Shown: positions 1 through 7,082 of the stretch, in pieces | Numbering within the stretch: the first letter of the stretch is position 1 | How the letters are laid out: every line of letters starts with the position of its first letter | From: Ochromonadaceae sp. CCMP2298 | Lineage: Eukaryota; Sar; Synurophyceae; Ochromonadales; Ochromonadaceae | DNA length: 14,876 nt | Assembly (NCBI GenBank): GCA_026770595.1 | Contig: MU633614.1 | Coordinates: forward strand, 1-14,876 | Reading direction: 5' to 3' | The notes under the pieces: model-generated | Database searches by the model: none | The model's input: only the letters and a program-made list of their open reading frames with translations | What the model was told of the DNA's origin: nothing | Position numbers and translations under genes: made by a program

Positions 1-2
1 AG

Positions 3-341
3 CAGGAGCAGGGGCAACAGAATGGGGGGGGGCAGGGGGAGGGGAAGAAGCAGCAGTGGCATGGGCAGAAGCAGCAGGGACAGCAGGGACAGCAGGGGCG
101 GGGGTCGCAGGGGCAGGGACAGGGGCAGAGGGTTGGGACGGGTTACGGAGACTATAGATCCAACACTAGCCAAAAGCGTAGCAGGGATGACAGAGACAGC
201 AGAGACAGCAGAGACGGCAGGGATAGCAGAGCGGGAAGAGACGGCAGAGACAGACAGGGAAGAGAGGAGAGGGAGGATAGAGGCGAAATGGCGGGTAGGG
301 GCACTGGCGAAAAGGGATTCAGAAATGGAACACGGGACTAG
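3..341 (+). CDS. C-terminal end of a Gln/Gly-rich, Arg-Asp-repeat protein (5' partial)
   Basis: An open frame enters from the left edge and ends at TAG 339-341, giving 112 residues. The first ~45 are Gln/Gly-rich (QQGQQGQQGRG type). After a short YGDYRSNTSQKR stretch come about 40 residues of Arg-Asp/Arg-Glu repeats (RDSRDSRDGRDSR), then a basic tail ending FRNGTRD. I chose this frame over the two overlapping ones because it gives organised Q/G and RD blocks; the ATG-started frame at 22-444 is only a shifted reading of the same repeats. Such tails are common at the ends of RNA-binding proteins (helicases, hnRNP- or SR-like factors), where they mediate RNA contact and condensate formation. That role is inference from composition: no folded domain lies in the window. 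It converges on the sulfotransferase gene, whose stop is 275 nt away. Confidence 0.6.
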   Translation, partial: QEQGQQNGGGQGEGKKQQWHGQKQQGQQGQQGRGSQGQGQGQRVGTGYGDYRSNTSQKRSRDDRDSRDSRDGRDSRAGRDGRDRQGREEREDRGEMAGRGTGEKGFRNGTRD

Positions 342-616
342 CAATCGGTATGGATATGGGGAAGGTTTATCAATTAGCAGTATAAAATTAGTTAATGTGT
401 TTACCAGTAAACTGCATAGGTTGAATTGTTGGGTGTTGGGATAGTCTATTCAGCGACTTCCTCCATAAAACCTACCCTAACCAATTCTAGACCAATTCTT
501 GTGCACAATTTGCCCAATGCCATGGCGGCTCGATTTAAGGAGGTTTGTGACTCCCACACGCCCAGTCCAGTACCCGCTCCGAATATAATATGCTATGTAG
601 AATGCTTTAAAAGGCA

Positions 617-1866
617 TTAGAACTTGTAATTCAGACTAGGCAAGTCTAAAGTATTAAATACTTCGTTGTAAGGGCGAAAATAGCTAGACAACAGGTCCAT
701 GTCAGCATCAGATAAATTGCTCAATTTCGGCATCAAAAGATTTCTGTTCTGATTGCTCGTTTTCCGAAAGTCAACTGACGCGACCTGGGCGTTAATGCCG
801 GCAGTACTGTTATGCAGGAAGGTCAGCAGAGACCCAAACTCCTTCTGCGGGTTTTGCGCGAAGTTCTCGAGCGACAGGAAGTGAAAGCGGCGTGGATCGA
901 AGAGGCTGAACCATCGCAGCAGCTGGTCGATGTAGATGCTCTTGTCTAGGTGCCGTAAGCCTAGCTGCGCACTTCGTAAGTGTGCGCCGAAGCATATCTT
1001 GATAGCGCGGAGGAGGGCGCGAGACTGCACGGCCGCTGTGCAGTGCTGGGTGCCTCCAGTGGTTGAGCAGTTAAGCACGCTCTCGAAGAGACCGCCACTC
1101 GATGGCCTACCATATCCACGTTTCTGACGCATGCAAGATTCGTACTTTCGTCTGCAGGGGGGTATGTAAAGGGTGTTAGTGAGTCCTAGGAGCGACCAAG
1201 GTGTAGGTTTGCGGGTCGAGCAGCGTACCTAGTTTGCATTTCTGATCTCGCTAGATCCATAAATTCAGCTGCAGACCCCTGATCTGAACCAGAGAACATA
1301 TAGCTCTTTTTGAACCAGTAGGAGGACCACGCACGCGGCACAGGTTCCCGCAGCATCACAATAAACTGCATCTCCTGTGCATGCGGATAGAAGCGTGCCA
1401 CATCAAAGGGCACAGTGGGTGCATAAAAGTAGTGCGGGGTGTCATGGATCACCACACTGTTCTCGCTTGGGACGAGTGGACTTGAGGCCCATTCATCCGC
1501 CAGATCGAGTGCTGTCCATGCAAAGGGGAAGGTGTTGCGGTCGAAGCGGTGCACCGCGCTGTGGTTGGTGTCAACTTTGTACACGCGGCGGCTGACGAAG
1601 TGCACATCCGGAAGACTCTTGAGATACGTGACCAAAGAAGTTGTTCCGCATTTAGACTGACCAATCAACATGACATTGGGGAGGCAGCGGAGGTGTGTTT
1701 CGTTGAATCGCCGACATCGTGGTGAGGTCTTTGGAAGAGCGATGGTGTTCAACACCGCTCTAACGTCGCCAAGGCCCCTCAGGCGATGAACACTCACGAC
1801 GTAGATGTACAGTCCAAGTGCAACCAGTCCAAATAGACAGCACACCAGCTGAAGGGCTTTCCGCAT
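617..1866 (-). CDS. Golgi-type carbohydrate sulfotransferase, two exons
   Basis: Predicted type II membrane enzyme transferring sulfate from PAPS to a glycan in the Golgi lumen. Exons are 1866-1229 and 1151-617 (390 aa). The 77-nt intron 1228-1152 has donor AG|GTACGC and acceptor TGCAG|A, phase 2. The start is the ATG at 1866-1864: the frame is closed by TGA at 1926-1924 and no earlier ATG follows it. Residues ~6-26 form one hydrophobic segment (LVCCLFGLVALGLYIYVV) after a short basic N-terminus. The 5'-phosphosulfate loop is at ~68-77 (IGQSKCGTTS). The 3'-phosphate site is at ~169-183 (IVMLREPVPRAWSSY), a close match to the family pattern. Exon 2 carries the C-terminal segment (SIYIDQLLRWFSLF, then HFLSLENFAQNP). 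NETH, NHS and NCS are possible glycosylation sequons. The acceptor sugar cannot be predicted; the CHST/heparan type is likelier than a cytosolic enzyme. Confidence 0.85.
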
Positions 1867-1872
1867 AGTGCT

Positions 1873-1964
1873 GGGGAAGATCAGTCTCCTTTTATAGGTC
1901 CACGGAGCACAGCCAACCCACACTCAATTTGGGGAAGATCTAATCCCCTTCTACTGGTCAACGG
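1873..1964. repeat. Short direct duplication in the sulfotransferase upstream region
   Basis: Two similar segments, 1873-1905 and 1931-1964, lie 58 nt apart, both beginning GGGGAAGATC and ending in GGTC(C/A)ACGG with small differences between. The gene-proximal copy contains the TATA-like box; the distal copy has a diverged version (minus strand AGTAGAAGG). It looks like a local promoter duplication. Confidence 0.55.
1889..1896 (-). promoter_or_regulatory. TATA-like box upstream of the sulfotransferase
   Basis: TATAAAAG on the minus strand, starting 30 nt before the sulfotransferase ATG at 1866. The match to a TATA consensus is perfect. At the usual TATA-to-start spacing, transcription would begin almost at the ATG, implying a very short leader; otherwise the match is fortuitous. 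No initiator sequence was recognised. Confidence 0.35.
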
Positions 1965-2121
1965 CGAATCGACGCTCACCTGCTGATCGCCACCCCCACC
2001 CCCGGTAGCCGTGATAATCCTAAAGACTGAGGCGTTCGTTCGTTCATGATACATCTGGATACAGTATGGGAGGTTCCTACTTACCCTTGGTCTAGAACAG
2101 GAGGCCTGAGAAAAGATAAAA

Positions 2122-2545
2122 AGTTGGACAAAAAGTCGCGAACAAAAAAATAAGTCTCAAACATTTTGACTCTAGGAAACGGCCCAATTAGCGCCAACCT
2201 GAATTGCAGTTATTGATCAATAATACATCTGCATCATAATTATACGCATTTATAACAATGTTTTAGTACTGTAATATAAGTATTGCACATCAACATAGTA
2301 TATATTTTATCATCATCGGATCCATTTATATGCATTTTTTATACCGACAACTTTGTCCATAATGACATTTTAAGTAAATGTGCAATATATGTATTACAGT
2401 ACTCAAACATTGTTATAAATGCGTATAATTATGATGCAGATGTATAATTGATCAATAACTGCAATTCAGGTTGGCGCTAATTGGGCCGTTTCCCAGTTTC
2501 AAAATGTTTGCATTTATTTTTTTGTTGGCGACTTTTTGCCCAACT
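2122..2545. mobile_element. Foldback (inverted-repeat) MITE-like element
   Basis: A 424-bp near-perfect inverted repeat. The left arm 2122-2290 (starts AGTTGG, ends GCACAT) is the reverse complement of the right arm 2378-2545 (ATGTGC to CCAACT), with roughly 13 differences by eye over ~169 positions. The loop 2291-2377 is AT-rich and unpaired. No protein is encoded. The structure is that of a non-autonomous foldback or MITE-type DNA transposon, mobilised in trans if at all; family assignment is not possible from this copy. I could not identify a convincing target-site duplication next to the AGTTGG/CCAACT ends, so the exact borders may be off by a few bases. It sits between two divergent genes, 256 nt from the sulfotransferase ATG and 169 nt from the complex I ATG, and could influence expression of either. 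Confidence 0.85.
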
Positions 2546-2713
2546 GAAAGGGTTATTCACCACATTCGTCGCGGAAGCAGAGCAGGAGGCCAAGGAGGGG
2601 GCGAACCAGGAATCGGCCGACCTTCTACTTCATCCCACAATTCATCGCGCACTTCAGGACACCGAGGACCTTTCCGCGAGCTCTACCGTGCTTGCCCCAT
2701 AGCCGCGCGTAAA

Positions 2714-3186
2714 ATGCCGGCCACGCATAAGGCCACGTTTCCCGTCGTGGACCCCTCCCCATCGTTGGGTCGCGCCGTTGGCAACTTTAACTTTACTGAC
2801 TATACCACGATAGGAGCTTTTAGTGGGGCAGGATTTGTATTTGGATGGCTGACGGGTGAGTGAATTATACGCTTTGGTGGCACGTGGACTGCTGAATTTT
2901 CTGTACCACCTGATCTAACATACAACATCCGCCCTCCTTTCTTCGCCCCTGGGCTTTCACAGCGAGAAAGCCGTTCAGAGTCCCGCAGTCGCGGTTCTTG
3001 GCAGTTCTGGGCGTTATGGCTGGTGTGAGCTACGCCTCTCTAAGCAGCATGCAACGCCTCATGGGGCTGGAGCCCAACTCACGGGAGGTGTTTCTGAACG
3101 GTGCACTGAGTGCGGCTGAGCTGGAGAAGAAAGAGGGGCTGGCAAACATCCCCAACGCCGCTCTGATTGATTCTGACGCCGACTAG
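2714..3186 (+). CDS. Probable mitochondrial complex I 21 kDa (NUXM-like) accessory subunit
   Basis: Two exons, 2714-2855 and 2963-3186, encode 121 aa. The 107-nt intron 2856-2962 has donor ACGG|GTGAGT and acceptor TTTCACAG|CG, phase 1. The start ATG at 2714 has A at -3 and directly precedes the family-like N-terminus (FPVVDPSP at residues 9-16). Two hydrophobic segments lie at ~31-47 (TTIGAFSGAGFVFGWLT) and ~59-75 (FLAVLGVMAGVSYASLS), joined by a basic loop (ARKPFRVPQSR), followed by MQRLMGLEPNSREV and a polar tail. From memory, fungal NUXM and plant homologues share the order 'P-V/I-D-P-P, two membrane helices, SS-x-R-x-x-G-x-x-x-N-x-R-E-V', placing this protein in the inner-membrane arm of NADH dehydrogenase. 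Assignment is by pattern only; another small two-helix mitochondrial protein is the alternative. An in-frame ATG at 2504, inside the foldback element, could add 70 residues. Confidence 0.62.
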
Positions 3187-3497
3187 ATGCCTATGCGGTA
3201 TCGTACATATTAAGTGGGGTGTGGGATGTGGTTCCGATCTGCGGAGCTTGGCGTGTGACATGTGACACGCAAACCTAGCATAACAAGCAGCCCAACATTT
3301 ACTGGGTACATGGGAAAGTTTTGTAAGTTAAGGTTGGTACCGTTCAAGGCAACCCATGTTTATTTTGTTAGCTTCGCAGAACGGTCTTGTACATGAAGAT
3401 TATTTGAACTATGCTCTGTACAGCAGTCACGTAACTGGCGAGCACGCTAACATATATAACATCGATAAAGTAAAGGCCCTGCAAACGCAATTACTGC

Positions 3498-3567
3498 AGC
3501 TACCGCTCTGCCAGAAAAATTGTGGGAGCAGCACTCGCAAGGATAGCTACCGCTCTGCCAAAAAAAT
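3498..3567. repeat. 23-bp direct repeat pair
   Basis: AGCTACCGCTCTGCCA followed by (A/G)AAAAAT occurs at 3498-3520 and 3545-3567, 47 nt apart, with one difference. Function unknown. Confidence 0.6.
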
Positions 3568-3876
3568 CAGGGTTTTGTGACCGTAACTTACTGTTGTACT
3601 TCCAGGAAAATCGTGTTTTGTGAATTCGCTTTTCGTATTTTGCAGACTTTTGACATATTCTATTCGTTATAGCGTATTTTGAACGCATTTTTGAATCAAC
3701 CACATTGTTTTTTTTGCCTCCCTCTTCGCCTTTGTTCCCCGGCTTTATGCTTAATTATTATTATTGCTGTTTGTTTTGGTGATAGGTGATAATTTGGAAA
3801 GGCATCACGGATGTTGCCGATGCTTTAGATTGAAAAGTACGATACATTAGATCGGCTTTCCCGTACCATGAGTGAA

Positions 3877-4194
3877 CTGTAGTACAATCTTACTATTAAT
3901 GAAGAAAAAGGTAACTAGCACATAGCCTGTCTGCTCCCACACCGGCTAATCTATGATTCGCCCACTTATCAGGCTGTTGCGACCCCTACAATGTATATCT
4001 CTGGCATTCCGTATTCCTTCCAGATTGAATCGTATTTGGTGAATTCGCATTTTGACGGACGTATTTAAAACGAATTCTTTAATGTATATTTTGTTGACTG
4101 AATAAGCTGTAGTACAATGTTAATTTAATAAGGAAAAACGTAACGAGCACCTAGCCTGCCTGCTTCCACACCGGCTAATCTTTGATTCGCTCAC
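3877..4194. repeat. Two ~88-bp diverged direct repeats
   Basis: Copy A at 3877-3965 and copy B at 4107-4194 are offset by 230 nt. Both run from CTGTAGTACAAT through AGCAC(A/C)TAGCCTG to CACACCGGCTAATCT and GATTCGC(C/T)CAC. By eye identity is above 80 percent with a short indel in the A-rich middle. A weaker similarity (TTCCAG..AATCGT.TTT.GTGAATTCGC) links about 3598-3630 with 4018-4050, so a larger decayed repeat family may be present. No open frame or tRNA/snRNA signature was seen in either copy. Confidence 0.65.
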
Positions 4195-4712
4195 GTATAT
4201 AATATTGTGCAGAGCTCATGGCACCCTATCTGGTATATTTACTATCCTGTCTATGAATGTACACGCGGAACTTGTTAGCGCGCTTGGCTTCCAACCGGTA
4301 ATAGGTTCCTAGTCTCCATATCTGCATTCTTCCGTGCGGCTGCCGAGCTCGTGTTCAGCGCTTAATACGCTGCACCCAGTAACTTGACGCTAAATGCGCT
4401 AAATATTGAGACACCCAGTAACTTAGCAACGCGAATATTTCGCCAATGCACTCAAATATATAGATGAAAACAATGGGCCACCAGTTCCTTTCTAAAAAAT
4501 GATGGGTTAATATGGAGTCTGGACTCGACATTTGACTTAAATTTTAATGGAAGCCCTCACGCCGCCTGCCCCAGCCAGGTGGGTCATGAAACTACCGAAC
4601 CACCAGCAACTGATAAGCAAGAAGCTCTCTGTCTGTCTGTAGCGAATGCTGTCTGTCCCATGGGCACGTGGGCTGGGTGCACGAGCGCATGCATAGCAGC
4701 ATGAAAGGGTGT

Positions 4713-6707
4713 TTACACCAGTAGCTCAGTCACCGCCACCTCCAGCAGCTCGAATTTGTGGTACTCCGCAACCCGCTGCAGCACCCGCAACTCCCTTACC
4801 GCGCCTTCACGCGACTGGTCCATTTCAAGCGGTTTGCATAGATCCGATACAGCACTCCCGAGCCGTCTGGTGACACGGTGCGTACTGGGACATCTGAAAT
4901 CCTGCAGGAGGTAGGCGGCAGCAAGCTTCTCCGTCGCATCCAGAAGCCTGTTTTCTACCTCCTCGATGTCGATGCGGTTGCTGCAGTGCACGCAGCGCCA
5001 GCGTCTGCTGGGGTCGGGGCAGGTCAGACCTGCGTCTCTGAGCAGGTCCAGGTCCCTACAAGTAGAGCAGTAGGAGCAGATCACGTCCCGAAGTACGTAC
5101 GATAGACACGGGTCCTCGAAGACAGAGTCCCTGGAAAACTCCCTTACGCGCAGCTGGGTGAGCAGCAATCGGCGCAGCGCCGCAACCTCATTGGTGAGCG
5201 CGGCGTCTAAACCCATAACGTGGGTGGTGGCCTTGACGAACTCGAGGGCAGGGTTGGTCAGGTTCAGGTGAGAGCCTGCGCGCTGAGGAAATAGGTTGTC
5301 CCTCCCCTCACCCTCGTTGGCAAGGTGTGCGTGGGGAACGGCCAGGGTTTGCAGCTCGTCCACGATTTCCAGCATCTTGGTGGTCAACCTCTCCGCTATG
5401 AGCTGTCGCATGTACGCTGCTACTGCCTCGTCCACCCCCTCTTCGTCCAGGAGCACACTAAGGTGAGCAGAAGAGGTACCCTCCACTGCCCCCCCCACCC
5501 CCCCAGACGCACTTTCGTCGCCCCCAATCGCCACATTCCCATCGCCAGAACCCCCAGATATGGCCATGCCAGATTCTCCAGATTCCCAAGAGTCCGCGGG
5601 GACAGAGGACAGGCCGACATAGTCTGTGTTGTTTGCCTGCCTGAGCTGCAGCAGCTGCGCCCTCTTGTCGCTGTACTGCTGCAGGAACTCCCCCACCACG
5701 AAGTGGAAATACTGAGAGGCCGCTTCGGGCAGGTAGGTGGCAAGGTTCCAGTGCGCTTGTATGCCCTCTGTCTGATCCGCCTGCCCCCCCTCTTTTCCCT
5801 CCTCTTGCTCCTCCTGCTCCTCCTCCTCCTCGTACTCCTCCTCATACCCGTCAAACCCGTCATAGTCCTCCTCCTCCTCCCTGTCTCTGGGGAGGGGTTT
5901 TGCGGCGTAATTCCTGGCATGGTTGTGGTTCTTTAGGCCCTTTTTGACAGCAGCTGAGGCATGAGTCTTCTTATTGTAGCGCTGCTTGGTGGCGGCGAGG
6001 GAGATTGAGTTGGTAGAGGGGTTGATGGAATTCAGGAAGTCATATTCACCAGCATCTCCCGTATCTCCCGAACCCTCCCTGACCCCCCTGCCTCCACTTT
6101 CCCCCACCTCCTCCTCTTCCTCAACCTCCGCAACTTCCACCCCCCCCCTGTTCTGAGATGTCTTAAGGGTTTTGAGTTTTGCGGGAGTTTTGGGTTTTGA
6201 AGCAGACTGCTTGCCATACGTGCGGAAGAAACTCAGAGGGCCCTGCACTTCTTCAATCTCGGATGTTTCCGGTCCCTGCGTCTCTGTCTCCCCTGTGAGA
6301 TCAGCATCGGCAGAGGCAGAATGATCTGAGCTGGGGGTAGGAGGGGCATCCTGGCGGTATTCCCCCCGGGGATGTTTCCCCTTTGTGTCGCCCCCGCCCC
6401 CCCTGCCTCCATTGCCCCTGTCGGGAGTGCACTGCGCCGCTTCCTCATTATCTGTACCCGCCTCGTCAGCACTCTCATCCTCTGCTCTCTCCTTCTCTGC
6501 TGCTCTCTCCTTCTCTGCTCTCTCCCGCTCTGCCTCCTGTGCCTGTGCCTCTGCTGCCTCTGCTGCCTCTGCTGCCTCTGCTGCCTCTGCTGCATCTGCA
6601 TCTGCATCTGCCTCAGCTACACCAGCCAGGGGCGCAACCATTGGCACAGCCCCCCAGTTCTCAGGCCCCAGCCACGCCATCTGCTCCCAGTAACCCTTAG
6701 CGCTCAC
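4713..6707 (-). other. POLE: POLE exon 13: expanded acidic linker and C-terminal zinc region
   Basis: The 664-codon last exon starts with [18 protein letters not shown], equivalent to human RCWEFLLWMDPSNYGG. Residues ~27-315 are low-complexity: Ala-Glu repeats, basic [12 protein letters not shown], and a Glu-rich block ([16 protein letters not shown]). Human POLE has an acidic stretch here, but far shorter. Order resumes at [17 protein letters not shown], then [16 protein letters not shown] and [17 protein letters not shown]. Zinc motif CysA is intact: C544-x2-C547 (5078-5067) and C572-x2-C575 (4994-4983). CysB is not: only C605 (4895-4893) and C624 (4838-4836) remain of the usual four. The protein ends [12 protein letters not shown], close to the family's C-terminus. 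In the family this region binds POLE2. Confidence 0.92.
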
Positions 6708-7046
6708 CTGGAGTGGAAGTGGGGACAGGGGTGGGGACAGGGGCGGGGACAGGGACAGGGAAGGGATAAATTAGTGTTAAATTGTAAATTAGAACGAGGC
6801 GGGGGGAAGGTATGTATATATAATCCCTCCCCCCTCCACCCTTTAACCGACAACCGACAACCCCCTCACACCCCTCATACCTGGAGGTATGCGAAGGTTG
6901 GCTTATTCCCCAGTGCTGCGAGGATGAAGTCTACGTACTCCTGGGCGGAGGCGAGATCGTGCTTGTTGGTGGACAGGATGATGCGGCCGAAATCGGCATA
7001 CACGACACGGGTGCCGAGACGACGCAGGCCGCCGATTAGTTTCTGG

Positions 7047-7082
<36 letters not shown>

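Larger units (their letters stand above)
3187..4712. other. AT-rich convergent intergenic spacer
   Basis: About 1.5 kb between the stop codons of the complex I gene (+) and POLE (-). It is AT-rich and contains no open frame I would defend. It holds both 3' untranslated regions, a pair of ~88-bp direct repeats (3877-3965 and 4107-4194), a 23-bp repeat pair (3498-3520, 3545-3567) and a 13-bp pair CACCCAGTAACTT at 4373-4385 and 4412-4424. Canonical AATAAA poly(A) signals were not evident near either stop. Confidence 0.6.

Noticed and set aside
22-444. 140-aa frame with Gly/Arg/Thr-Glu-Thr-Ala repeats
   Set aside because: Shifted reading of the same repeats as the 3-341 frame; it runs past the other stop into AT-rich sequence with no organised composition.
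426-620. 64-codon frame on the plus strand
   Set aside because: Non-ATG start, in the spacer between convergent genes, no recognisable features.
3356-3580. 74-codon ATG frame (MFILLASQNGLVHEDY start)
   Set aside because: Sits in AT-rich spacer, its 3' part is made of the 23-bp direct repeats, and it matches no family I know. A short unknown gene cannot be fully excluded.
4836-4895. Hidden short intron explaining the CysB loss
   Set aside because: The only GT-AG pair across the motif would give a 19-nt intron, too short to be credible.
5325-5936. 203-codon frame on the plus strand
   Set aside because: Antisense to POLE exon 13; its Leu-rich run is only the complement of the Glu-coding repeat.
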